Source: Lachnospiraceae bacterium (lineage in GTDB: Bacteria; Bacillota_A; Clostridia; Lachnospirales; Lachnospiraceae). Taken from it: a DNA stretch of 64,000 bases. The notes beneath the pieces were generated by a model. It was not told where the DNA came from. It searched no databases and worked only from the letters and a program-made list of their open reading frames with translations. The translations under genes were made by a program, and so were the position numbers. How positions within the stretch are numbered: position 1 is the first letter of the stretch; the number at the start of each line of letters is the position of its first letter. Shown here in pieces: positions 50,295-58,638 of this stretch. The stretch is taken from assembly GCA_017522685.1 (NCBI GenBank), contig JAFWYN010000028.1:1-64000 (forward strand). The letters are read 5' to 3'.

Positions 50295-52520
50295 ATGCGA
50301 AGACCACTTTTGTGCGGTTGCATCTGCCTGTTTGTACTGCTGGCGCTTTGGACCAAACTCATGCATCCTCTTCCCCGGACCGTTTCTGATACGGTGGGGG
50401 AGGGGGATTGTGTAATCCTGACAGGACAGGTGTACCAAAAAGAATACCGTATCAGTTACGGTGAAGAAAAAATACGTTTCTATTTAAAATCTATTACTTT
50501 TTCAGACCAATCGAAGCTTTCTGAAAATCAAAGAAATAATACCCTGAAAAATATCATATGTGATGTACCTGCAGAGGTGTGTAAAGAATGGGGCCGGATT
50601 CCGCCATTGGGCTGTCAAATTATGGCGGAAGGTTTTTTGCAGGCCTTTTCCCATGCTACCAACGATGGGGAGTTTGATGCCGCAAATTATTACGCAATAG
50701 AAGGAATCGGTGCTACCTTGAAGGAGGTGCGTATTCTTAAGACAGATGCGAATCGTTGGCCCGTCCGGGAAGGTTTGTACCAATTACGGCAATATTTGCT
50801 TGGGAATCTGTACCGGGCCTTTCCGGAAAAGGAGGCATCCATTCTGGCTAAGATGCTTCTGGGAGACGGAAGCGGACTGGACCGGGAAATCAGGGATTTG
50901 TACCAGGCTAACGGCATTGTACATATTCTTAGTATTTCCGGACTTCACATTACCTTACTTGGCATGGGTTTCTATCAATTGCTGAGACGACTTACCATGC
51001 CCATAGTGCCGGCAGCAATATTGGGAGGAATCGTAATATTGCTGTATGGTATCATGACCGGGTTCGGAGTATCCGCCTGCAGGGCCATCGGTATGTATCT
51101 GATTCGCATGTTGGGAGAGGTCTGGGGGAAAAGCTATGACATGCTGACGGCTATGGGTGTGCTGGTGGTGACCATGCTTATGGAGAATCCGCAGCTTTCC
51201 TATCACAGCGGTTTTTTGCTTTCCTTTGCTTCTGTCTGCGGCATAGGGCTACTGGGACCGATTCTGCAGCTACCTGCCGGTATGTTCCGAAAGAGAGCCG
51301 GGCAACCCGGGTGGATGGTGCTTATGAAAAAAGCATTGGAGGGAGGCGTGAGCGGAATCTCTGTCAGTCTTTCTGTGACGCTGTTTACGCTTCCGATTCA
51401 ATTCTTTTTCTTTTATCAGATTCCGGTCTATTCTGTTTTCTTGAATCTTCTTGTAATTCCCTTTATGAGTGTGGTTATGATAGTAGGGCTGCTGGGCATG
51501 GTGTTTCCTGTATTGGGATTCTTAAGTCCGATAGAGGTAGGGATTTTTAGTTGGTTTGAATGGCTTTGCAAACTTTTTGAAAAGCTGCCCGGTCATACGT
51601 TGTTACTGGGCCGGCCGGATATGTGGCGTATTCTATTGTACTACCTGTTTTTACTGGTGCCGGTATTTTGGTGGAAGAAGGGGCAGAAAAAAGTGTTCCT
51701 GGGTTGTACGGTTGTGGCACTGATACTTTTGCTGATACCCCTTCCCGGTAGGACAAGGATATACTGTCTGGATGTAGGGCAGGGAGAGTGTATTGTGTTA
51801 CAAACGAAAGGGGGCGAGAATTATTTATTTGACGGAGGAAGCAACAGCAGGTCGAACGTGGGAGAAAAGGTGATAGTCCCCTTTTTACAATATCATGGAA
51901 TGGGGAAGCTGGATGGTGTGTTTCTGTCCCATGTGGATACGGACCATGTGAACGGTGTCCTTCAGATGCTGCAGGGAGGGGACGTAATGGTTAAGACACT
52001 ATATATACCCTCGGGACAGGAGGGAGCTTTCTCTGAGAAGCTTAAATCCATGGAAACGGGAGAAAGAATAGAACTACAAACGGTACAAAAAGGGAATGTA
52101 TGGACACATCAGGACTTTACGCTGAAATGTCTGCATCCGGCTAAGGATTTTCAGGGGGAGAGCAATGATGGCAGTGCCTGTTATCTGTTGCAGGCAGGGG
52201 ATTTTAGGATGCTGTTGACCGGAGATGTGGAGGAAGCCGGCGAAGAAAGGCTGTTAGAGGGGCTAAAAGGGCAAAATATATCGGGGGTGGATGTGCTGAA
52301 GGTGGCCCATCACGGTTCCTCAAGCAGTACTTCCGGGGAGTTTCTGGAGCGGATACAGCCCAAACTGGCAATTATTTCCTGCGGCAGAAAGAATTCCTAC
52401 GGACATCCCCACACAGAAACCCTGGAAAGACTGAAGCAGGCCGGTTGCAGGATTATGACTACACCTGAGTATGGTCAGATTACGATAGATACGGAGGAAA
52501 AAATTGCATGGGGTTATTGA
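50295..52520 (+). CDS. comEC: ComEC/Rec2 DNA-uptake channel protein
   Basis: ComEC forms the membrane channel for single-stranded DNA during transformation. The 741-residue protein has an N-terminal membrane segment and OB-like domain, the multi-pass competence domain (about 200-470; GSGLDREIRDLYQANGIVHILSISGLHITLLG is diagnostic), and a C-terminal metallo-beta-lactamase domain (about 490-741) with HVDTDHVNG, LLTGDVEEAGE and KVAHHGSSSS. All three parts are present, so it looks complete. It starts 18 bases after the GerMN gene and is followed by holA, a common neighbour in Firmicutes. Confidence 0.95.
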   Translation: MRRPLLCGCICLFVLLALWTKLMHPLPRTVSDTVGEGDCVILTGQVYQKEYRISYGEEKIRFYLKSITFSDQSKLSENQRNNTLKNIICDVPAEVCKEWGRIPPLGCQIMAEGFLQAFSHATNDGEFDAANYYAIEGIGATLKEVRILKTDANRWPVREGLYQLRQYLLGNLYRAFPEKEASILAKMLLGDGSGLDREIRDLYQANGIVHILSISGLHITLLGMGFYQLLRRLTMPIVPAAILGGIVILLYGIMTGFGVSACRAIGMYLIRMLGEVWGKSYDMLTAMGVLVVTMLMENPQLSYHSGFLLSFASVCGIGLLGPILQLPAGMFRKRAGQPGWMVLMKKALEGGVSGISVSLSVTLFTLPIQFFFFYQIPVYSVFLNLLVIPFMSVVMIVGLLGMVFPVLGFLSPIEVGIFSWFEWLCKLFEKLPGHTLLLGRPDMWRILLYYLFLLVPVFWWKKGQKKVFLGCTVVALILLLIPLPGRTRIYCLDVGQGECIVLQTKGGENYLFDGGSNSRSNVGEKVIVPFLQYHGMGKLDGVFLSHVDTDHVNGVLQMLQGGDVMVKTLYIPSGQEGAFSEKLKSMETGERIELQTVQKGNVWTHQDFTLKCLHPAKDFQGESNDGSACYLLQAGDFRMLLTGDVEEAGEERLLEGLKGQNISGVDVLKVAHHGSSSSTSGEFLERIQPKLAIISCGRKNSYGHPHTETLERLKQAGCRIMTTPEYGQITIDTEEKIAWGY

Positions 52521-52591
52521 AGAATACGTTGCAGATTTTTGAGGAATACGTTATATTGGAAGATAGAAAGAAATGTGAAGGACAGGGTATC

Positions 52592-53572
52592 ATGCAACGG
52601 ATAAACAATGATATAAAGACCGGAACTTACCAACCTGTATATTTGCTGTACGGGGAGGAACGGTACCTGAAAAAACAATATAAGGATAAGCTGAAAAAGG
52701 CACTTTGTGCGCCCGATGACAATATGAATAATCATATGTTTGAAGGAAAGGGTATCTCCGTGGGTGAGGTCATTGATTTGGCGGAGACCATGCCCTTCTT
52801 TGCGGACCGGAAGGTGATCTTCCTGGAAGACAGCGGATTGTTAAAATCCGGCGGGGAACAGCTGGCGGAGTATTTGGGAAGCCAGAACGAGACCACGGTT
52901 CTTGTCTTTGTGGAGTCCGAGATTGATAAGCGAAGCAAGCTGTACAAGGCCATCCAGTCCAAGGGCTGTGTGGTGGAATTTGAAACCCAGGATGAGAATA
53001 CTCTCAAACGCTGGGTGGCAGGTCTTTTGGCCAAGGAAGGAAAGAAGGTCACCGAAAGCACGGTACAGTTATTCTTAAGCAAGACCGGTACGGATATGGA
53101 GAATATCCACGGAGAGCTGGAGAAGCTGATATGCTTCTGTATGGATAAAGAAGTGGTGGAGCCGGCGGATGTGGAAACCATCTGTACCACCAGAGTGACC
53201 AGCCACATCTTTGATATGGTGGACGCCATAGCGGATAAGAAGCAAAAGAAGGCCCTGGAGCTGTATTATGAATTATTGGCATTGAAGGAGCCGCCCATGC
53301 GTATTTTATTCCTGATAGCCAGACAGTGCAATATATTGTTACAGGTCAAAGCTATGAAGAATAAGGGCTATGGCAATAAGGACATGGCTTCTGCCATAGG
53401 AGTGCCGCCCTTTGCATTAGGAAAATATGCCACCCAGGCAGGCAAATTTAAGACCGCACAGTTGAAGGAGGCAGTGGCCCGGTGCGTGGAGGCAGAGGAA
53501 GCTGTAAAAACCGGCAGAATGAATGATGTGATGAGCGTGGAAATCCTGATTATGAGCGTATTCGGAGCTTGA
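52592..53572 (+). CDS. holA: DNA polymerase III subunit delta
   Basis: HolA is the clamp-loader subunit that opens the sliding clamp. The 326-residue length fits with the ATG at 52592. An upstream frame to 52508 exists but the family starts near QPVYLLYGEERYLKKQYKDKL. Other parts: ETMPFFADRKVIFLEDS, SEIDKRSKLYKAIQ, TDMENIHGELEKLICF and the C-terminal DVMSVEILIMSVF. comEC-holA is a frequent Firmicutes pair. The 167-base gap downstream contains AT-rich promoter-like DNA. Confidence 0.93.
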   Translation: MQRINNDIKTGTYQPVYLLYGEERYLKKQYKDKLKKALCAPDDNMNNHMFEGKGISVGEVIDLAETMPFFADRKVIFLEDSGLLKSGGEQLAEYLGSQNETTVLVFVESEIDKRSKLYKAIQSKGCVVEFETQDENTLKRWVAGLLAKEGKKVTESTVQLFLSKTGTDMENIHGELEKLICFCMDKEVVEPADVETICTTRVTSHIFDMVDAIADKKQKKALELYYELLALKEPPMRILFLIARQCNILLQVKAMKNKGYGNKDMASAIGVPPFALGKYATQAGKFKTAQLKEAVARCVEAEEAVKTGRMNDVMSVEILIMSVFGA

Positions 53573-53739
53573 TAAGCAGGAATCAGAAGCTGCGAAAAGA
53601 ACAGTATTTGGTCGAATTTTGTACCATATTCTTTGATTTTTTACGAATTTTTGTTCTTTAAGACCTAAAAAACGTACTTGTTATATGTTATTCTTTCCTT
53701 AGAAATTCACAAGAAAGAGTAATCAGGGAGGATACCCAT

Positions 53740-54147
53740 ATGACAGGTAGAATGTATGAGAGAAATGTAAGAAGAGGCGTTCGTAAGGAAGCGGTTTTTG
53801 TATTGTTTACCGTGTTTATGATATTAAGTTTATGGTTTTTTATTTCAGAAAAGGTGATGAGTCAGAATAACGGGACTGTAACCGTGGACGAGGCAGCTTT
53901 TTTGGAATTGGAAAGCAACTATCTTTCTCAGGTAAAGGTTTATTTGGAGGAAGAAGGCTTTCGAAACAGCGGAGTGGCATTAAGTCGTGTGATTGAGACT
54001 GACGGCAGCAGAAGCTATGAGATCACATTGCATCACAAGAAGCTGAATGAACTTAGTTTGGAAGAACAGAAAAAGCTGAAGGCGGATATTGAAGAATTGG
54101 CTTTCGGAGTATCCGGTTGTGAGTTTCAGGTTACATTCCTGGGATGA
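53740..54147 (+). CDS. single-pass membrane protein, unknown function
   Basis: A 135-residue protein with a basic cytoplasmic N-terminus (MTGRMYERNVRRGVRKE), one membrane segment (about 18-38, VFVLFTVFMILSLWFFI) and an extracytoplasmic domain of about 95 residues ending ELAFGVSGCEFQVTFLG. The C-terminal part is a small alpha/beta-looking region. No family recognised. AGGGAGGA lies upstream of the ATG, and the gene ends 62 bases before the DUF1653 gene. Confidence 0.72.
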   Translation: MTGRMYERNVRRGVRKEAVFVLFTVFMILSLWFFISEKVMSQNNGTVTVDEAAFLELESNYLSQVKVYLEEEGFRNSGVALSRVIETDGSRSYEITLHHKKLNELSLEEQKKLKADIEELAFGVSGCEFQVTFLG

Positions 54148-54209
54148 TAAATCATTAAGGATATGTTATACTGAGGATGGACTTTGTAGAAGGAATCAAG
54201 GGGGTTATG

Positions 54210-54782
54210 ATGAGAAATCCAAAAGCACAGGAAATATACAGACATTTTAAGGGCAATTTGTATCAGATTGTAACCATAGCAGAGCACACCGAGACAGGAG
54301 AGCAGATGGTGGTGTATCAGGCTATGTACGGAGACTTTAAAATATATACCAGACCCTTGGAGATGTTTTGCAGTAAGGTGGATAAGGAGAAATATCCTGA
54401 GGTGAGTCAGGAGTATCGGTTTGAGTTGCAGGGATGCCCGGGTGAGAGTATTGCAATAAGTCCGGAGGAGAAACAGGTGGTTGTTGAAGAGATTCCGCAG
54501 GAAACTATTGCGGTAGAATTGGAAGAGAAAGAAGCAGAGCCGGAAGAGGAAGCAACTGAGGTTACCTTGGATCCGGGACTTTTAGAGTTTTTGGATGCGG
54601 ACACCTATACCCAGCGTTTAAATGTACTGACGAGCATGCATCATCGCATTACGGACCAGCTGTTAACCACCATGGCGATAGCCAGTGATATTGAGCTGGA
54701 AGAGGGAGATCTGGAAAGCCGTTACCAGTCTCTGAAGAACTGTTTACTCACCTTAGATAAGTATGAAATCAGCAGAGATTAA
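54210..54782 (+). CDS. DUF1653 domain protein with acidic extension
   Basis: A 190-residue protein. Residues about 8-75 form a DUF1653 domain (IYRHFKGNLYQIVTIAEHTETGEQMVVYQAMYGDFKIYTRPLEMF), a small beta-barrel of unknown role. A Glu-rich stretch (about 90-125) and a helical C-terminus follow. Isolated DUF1653 proteins are about 70-80 residues, so the extension is long. I chose the ATG at 54210, 5 bases after AAGGGGG. It ends 12 bases before the SfsA-MutY gene. Confidence 0.85.
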   Translation: MRNPKAQEIYRHFKGNLYQIVTIAEHTETGEQMVVYQAMYGDFKIYTRPLEMFCSKVDKEKYPEVSQEYRFELQGCPGESIAISPEEKQVVVEEIPQETIAVELEEKEAEPEEEATEVTLDPGLLEFLDADTYTQRLNVLTSMHHRITDQLLTTMAIASDIELEEGDLESRYQSLKNCLLTLDKYEISRD

Positions 54783-54794
54783 GTTAGAAGCATT

Positions 54795-56597
54795 ATGAAA
54801 TACGAGAATATAGTACAGGGTAAATTTATAAAGCGTCCTAACCGGTTTATCGCCCATGTGGAGATAGAAGGAAGGGAAGAAATCGTACATGTAAAAAATA
54901 CCGGGCGTTGCAAGGAATTGCTGGTGCCCGGTGCTGTTGTTTATTTGCAGAAAAGTGACAATAAGTCCCGCAGTACCGCTTATGATTTGATTGCGGTACA
55001 AAAGGGAGAGCGGATCATCAATATGGATTCTCAGATTCCCAATAAGGTGGTGGAGGAATGGCTCAGAGAGGGCACGTTTTTCCATGACCTTATTTCCGTA
55101 CGTCCGGAGACAACATATGGCAACTCCCGATTTGATTTGTACGCGGAGACCAAGGATGAAAAGATATTCATCGAAGTAAAGGGTGTCACTTTGGAGGAGG
55201 ATGGTGTGGTACGATTCCCCGATGCCCCTTCCGATAGGGCGCTGAAGCATGTGGAGGAGCTGATAAAGGCGAAGCAGGAAGGGTATCGCGCGTTGCTATT
55301 TTTCGTGATACAGATGAAGGAGGTTAAGTATTTTACCCCGAATACAGATACCCAGCCGGAGTTTGGTGCGGCTTTGGAGAGGGCTGCAAAAGCAGGTGTG
55401 GAAATCTATGCCTATGATTGTGAAGTGACGCAGGACACTATTATTTTGCAGAAGGAAGTACCGGTGGCCATAAATTCAGAAAATCTTAAGGAATTCTTTA
55501 GAAAAGAGGGCGGTTTGTTTATTTCAAATCCTCTATTAACATGGTATGATAAGGCTAGGCGTAGTCTTCCCTGGAGAGAAGATCCTACACCCTATCATGT
55601 ATGGGTGTCTGAGATTATGCTGCAACAAACCAGAGTAGAAGCGGTGAAGCCTTATTACCGCAGGTTTATCGAAACTTTACCTGATGTGAAAAGTCTGGCA
55701 GAGGCGGAAGAAGAACAGCTGCTGAAGCTGTGGGAGGGACTGGGGTATTACAGTCGTGTCCGTAATATGCAGCAGGCAGCCCAACAGGTGATGGAGCAGT
55801 ATGGTGGTGTGATTCCGGGAGAGTATGAGGAGCTTCTGAAGCTGAAAGGTATCGGTTCTTATACCGCAGGAGCCATTGCTTCCATAGCCTATGGGCAGAA
55901 GGTACCGGCAGTAGATGGTAATGTACTTCGGGTGTTGTCCAGATACCATATGGACGATAGTCCCATAAATGATGCCAAGGTGAAGGCGCGGACAGAGCAG
56001 GAATTGAGAGAAGTAATGTCCGGGGAGCGACCGGGAGATTTCAACCAGGCCATGATGGAGCTGGGTGCCATGGTTTGTATTCCCAACGGAAAGCCGCTGT
56101 GTGAGAACTGTCCCTTGCAGACACATTGCAAGGCCCACAGAGAGCATTGCGAATTGCAATATCCTGCCAAGGCAGAGAAGAAGGAGCGTAGGAAAGAGTA
56201 TCGGACGGTACTCATTATCAAAGATGCAGAAAAAGCGGCAATCCGTAAGAGACCTGCCAAGGGTCTGTTAGCCGGAATGTATGAGTTTCCCTGTATGGAA
56301 GGTCAGTTTACCGGGGAACAGGTGCTGGATTATTTGAAAAGTCAGGGCTTGCAGCCGCTTCATATCAAAGAGTTGGGTTCTGCAAAGCACGTGTTCAGTC
56401 ATAAGGAGTGGCATATGCAGGGCTATGCCATCCGTGTGGATGAGCTGGCCCCAAAGAAGGATACGGAAGAGGCAAAAGAGTGGATTTTTGTGGAACCTTT
56501 TGAAACAGAAGCACGTTACCCCATACCCTCTGCTTTTGCGGCATATGTGCCCTATCTGAATATCCGCTTAGGAAAAGACCGATTTGAAGGAGAATAA
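54795..56597 (+). CDS. SfsA nuclease - MutY adenine glycosylase fusion
   Basis: A 600-residue chain joining two normally separate proteins. Residues 1 to about 228 are SfsA (DNA/RNA nuclease, sugar fermentation stimulation family): FIKRPNRFIAHVEIEG, NTGRCKELLVPGA, and the nuclease core RFDLYAETKDEKIFIEVKGVTL with ERFPDAPS-like VRFPDAPSDRALKH. From about 240 on is MutY, which removes adenine opposite 8-oxoguanine: catalytic Glu273 (VSEIMLQQTRVEAV), hairpin LKGIGSYTAGAIAS, Asp374 (AVDGNVLRVLSR) and a 4Fe-4S cluster with Cys428, 436, 439 and 445. The first cysteine spacing is C-x7-C instead of the usual C-x6-C. A NUDIX-like C-terminal domain (about 468-600) is present. No stop or frameshift separates the halves. 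Confidence 0.93.
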   Translation: MKYENIVQGKFIKRPNRFIAHVEIEGREEIVHVKNTGRCKELLVPGAVVYLQKSDNKSRSTAYDLIAVQKGERIINMDSQIPNKVVEEWLREGTFFHDLISVRPETTYGNSRFDLYAETKDEKIFIEVKGVTLEEDGVVRFPDAPSDRALKHVEELIKAKQEGYRALLFFVIQMKEVKYFTPNTDTQPEFGAALERAAKAGVEIYAYDCEVTQDTIILQKEVPVAINSENLKEFFRKEGGLFISNPLLTWYDKARRSLPWREDPTPYHVWVSEIMLQQTRVEAVKPYYRRFIETLPDVKSLAEAEEEQLLKLWEGLGYYSRVRNMQQAAQQVMEQYGGVIPGEYEELLKLKGIGSYTAGAIASIAYGQKVPAVDGNVLRVLSRYHMDDSPINDAKVKARTEQELREVMSGERPGDFNQAMMELGAMVCIPNGKPLCENCPLQTHCKAHREHCELQYPAKAEKKERRKEYRTVLIIKDAEKAAIRKRPAKGLLAGMYEFPCMEGQFTGEQVLDYLKSQGLQPLHIKELGSAKHVFSHKEWHMQGYAIRVDELAPKKDTEEAKEWIFVEPFETEARYPIPSAFAAYVPYLNIRLGKDRFEGE

Positions 56598-56599
56598 AA

Positions 56600-57628
56600 A
56601 TGAAACTGTTATCCATAGCAATTCCTTGTTACAACTCAGAAAATTATATGCGTAAATGTGTGGATTCTTTGCTGGTAGGCGGAGAAGACGTGGAGATATT
56701 GATTGTCAATGACGGTTCCACCAAGGATAATACGGCTGCCATCGCAGATGAATATGCGGCCAAGTATCCCACTATTGTGAAAGCCATTCATAAAGAGAAC
56801 GGCGGACACGGTTCTGCTGTAAATGCCGGAATCGAACATGCCAAAGGTCTGTTCTTTAAAGTGGTGGACAGTGACGACTGGGTAAAGAAGGAAGCCTATT
56901 TGCAGGTGTTGGATACCCTTCGCAGCCTGGTGGGCGGTCCCACTATGCTGGATATGATGGTATGCAATTTCGTATACGAAAAAGAAGGAGAAAAGAAGAA
57001 AAAGGTGATGCACTACCGACACATTCTGCCGGTGGGAGAAATGTTTACCTGGGAGGATTGCAAGAGATTCCGTAAGGGACATTACATTCTGATGCACTCC
57101 GTGATTTTCAGAACCAAGCTTTTGAAGGAATGCGGCTTACATTTGCCGGAGCATACATTCTATGTGGACAATATTTATGTGTTTGAGCCCCTTCCTTATG
57201 TGAAGAATATGTATTATCTGGATGTGAACCTGTATCGCTATTATATAGGCAGACAGGATCAGTCCGTAAATGAAGAGATTATGATTTCCCGAATCGACCA
57301 GCAGATTAAGGTGAACAAGATTATGATTGATTATCTGGTGGAGCATCAGGCAGAAGCGAAAAAGACCAAGAGACTTTACCAGTATATGAAGAATTATCTG
57401 GAAATCGTTACAACCGTTTCTTCCGTGCTTTTGATTCGTTCCGGTACGGAGGAGAATCTGGCGAAGAAGGAGGAACTGTGGCAGTATATCAAGGACTGTG
57501 ACCGCTACTTATACAGATGGTTGCGTCACGGTATCATGGGTAGTGCCATGAATCTGCCGGGTAAGGGCGGACGTAAGCTTTCCGTGGATGCATACCATAT
57601 TGCACAGAAAATATATAAATTTAATTAA
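56600..57628 (+). CDS. glycosyltransferase family 2
   Basis: A 342-residue GT-A enzyme: LLSIAIPCYNSENYMRKCVDSLLVG (N-terminus), VEILIVNDGSTKDNTAAIADEYA, HKENGGHGSAVNAGIEHAKGLFFKVVDSDDWV with the metal-binding DSDDW. No membrane segments, so it acts at the cytoplasmic face, most likely on a lipid-linked or surface polysaccharide. It begins 2 bases after the SfsA-MutY stop with AAGGAG inside that gene's end. A bidirectional terminator follows. Sugar donor and acceptor are not identifiable. Confidence 0.93.
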   Translation: MKLLSIAIPCYNSENYMRKCVDSLLVGGEDVEILIVNDGSTKDNTAAIADEYAAKYPTIVKAIHKENGGHGSAVNAGIEHAKGLFFKVVDSDDWVKKEAYLQVLDTLRSLVGGPTMLDMMVCNFVYEKEGEKKKKVMHYRHILPVGEMFTWEDCKRFRKGHYILMHSVIFRTKLLKECGLHLPEHTFYVDNIYVFEPLPYVKNMYYLDVNLYRYYIGRQDQSVNEEIMISRIDQQIKVNKIMIDYLVEHQAEAKKTKRLYQYMKNYLEIVTTVSSVLLIRSGTEENLAKKEELWQYIKDCDRYLYRWLRHGIMGSAMNLPGKGGRKLSVDAYHIAQKIYKFN

Positions 57629-57633
57629 GCAAC

Positions 57634-57675
57634 AAAAAGCCGGCTTATCCAATCGGAAAGCCGGCTAAATTTTTG
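57634..57675. terminator. bidirectional terminator between convergent genes
   Basis: AGCCGGCTT (57638-57646) pairs with AAGCCGGCT (57658-57666). AAAAA precedes it and a T-run (ATTTTTG) follows, so it can serve both the GT2 gene and the convergent PAP2 gene. Confidence 0.9.
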
Positions 57676-57678
57676 TAG

Positions 57679-58368
57679 TTAACTGATTTGTGCTTTGGAA
57701 CGGTTCTTGCGAAGCATACTGGAAAAGCGTACCACTAAACTTCGTTCCGGGTCGTAGACCAGATTGTACATGAGACCGGCCAAAACCAGAGCGGTCAGTA
57801 CATCAAATACTGAGTGCTGTTTGATGAACATGGTGGACAGCACGATGGAAATACATAAAATCAGGGAACCGATTTGGATACCTTTGTATTTCTTTAAGGA
57901 CTGACATGTGGCGATACCTAAGTGAGCACCGATGGAATTGTACACGTGGATACTGGGCCAGATATTGGTGGAAGTATCCGTCTGATACAGATTCGCAATC
58001 AGCTGTGTAAAGATATTGTCACGAGGCATCACCTGGGGGCGGAGCAAATGTCCGTTGGGCCATAAGGCTGATACGGTTAAAAATAATGTCATGCCGGTGG
58101 CTAAGAAGATGCAGCATTTCGCATATTCACTTCGGTTCTTAAAAAAGAGGAATACCACTACCACGGCCACATAAGCAAACCACAACAGGTAGGGGATGAT
58201 GAAAACCTCCCAAAAAGGAATCACATCATCAATATCCATATGTATCACATAGAAATCACTGCGGATGGTTTTCTCTAAATGTGAAAACCATTTCATATAA
58301 ACGATTCCGTAAATCAGTAAAGGAATCGCATGCCAATACTTCTGAAAGGCAAGCTTCAAATATTTCAT
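57679..58368 (-). CDS. PAP2-family membrane phosphatase
   Basis: A 229-residue membrane protein with about six segments. It carries a degenerate PAP2 signature: a WPSIHVYNSIGAHLG segment (motif 2 PSxH) and IKQHSVFDVLTALVLAG (motif 3 with H-x3-D); the first motif KxxxxxxRP appears as RPQVMPRDN. Such enzymes dephosphorylate lipid phosphates at the outer face of the membrane. Neighbouring lipid kinase (58639-59571) suggests lipid-phosphate turnover. The 3' end meets the GT2 gene at a shared terminator. Confidence 0.85.
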   Translation of the reverse strand: MKYLKLAFQKYWHAIPLLIYGIVYMKWFSHLEKTIRSDFYVIHMDIDDVIPFWEVFIIPYLLWFAYVAVVVVFLFFKNRSEYAKCCIFLATGMTLFLTVSALWPNGHLLRPQVMPRDNIFTQLIANLYQTDTSTNIWPSIHVYNSIGAHLGIATCQSLKKYKGIQIGSLILCISIVLSTMFIKQHSVFDVLTALVLAGLMYNLVYDPERSLVVRFSSMLRKNRSKAQIS

Positions 58369-58485
58369 AATATACTCCTAAAAATTCTTGGTCGTCGATA
58401 TCATCCCTTAGTATAATCAATAAAATTTATTTTGCAAGAGGATTTGGTGAACCTTTAGTAATCTTTAGAAAATTTTAAGTTTTTG

Positions 58486-58636
58486 GTGACGATTCAGAGC
58501 CATGCAAATTAAAAATGTGTGCATCATGCTTGTATGAATGCACACATTTTTATATTTATATGGCGAGAAGCCCTCCATGAGCAAAAGGAAAGCCTCGTAG
58601 AGGCGGTTTTGCGAATGGAGGACACTGAATCGTTAC
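58486..58636 (-). repeat. two-hairpin palindromic intergenic repeat, copy C (inverted)
   Basis: On the leftward strand the ends are GTAACGATTCAGTGTC (58636-58621) and GGCTCTGAATCGTCAC (58501-58486). Hairpin I: CCTCCAT/ATGGAGG, GCAAAA/TTTTGC, apical GCCTC-TAC-GAGGC. Linker TTCTCGCCATATA. Hairpin II: AAAAATGTGTGCAT/ATGCACACATTTTT (14 bp). Compared with copy A, CCCTCAT/ATGAGGG has become CCTCCAT/ATGGAGG, two paired changes. It lies between the PAP2 gene and the lipid kinase gene. Confidence 0.88.
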
Positions 58637-58638
58637 TG

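Noticed and set aside
53573..53739. Possible small RNA or riboswitch between holA and the next gene
   Set aside because: AT-rich and promoter-like, but no stable stems or conserved motif were found.
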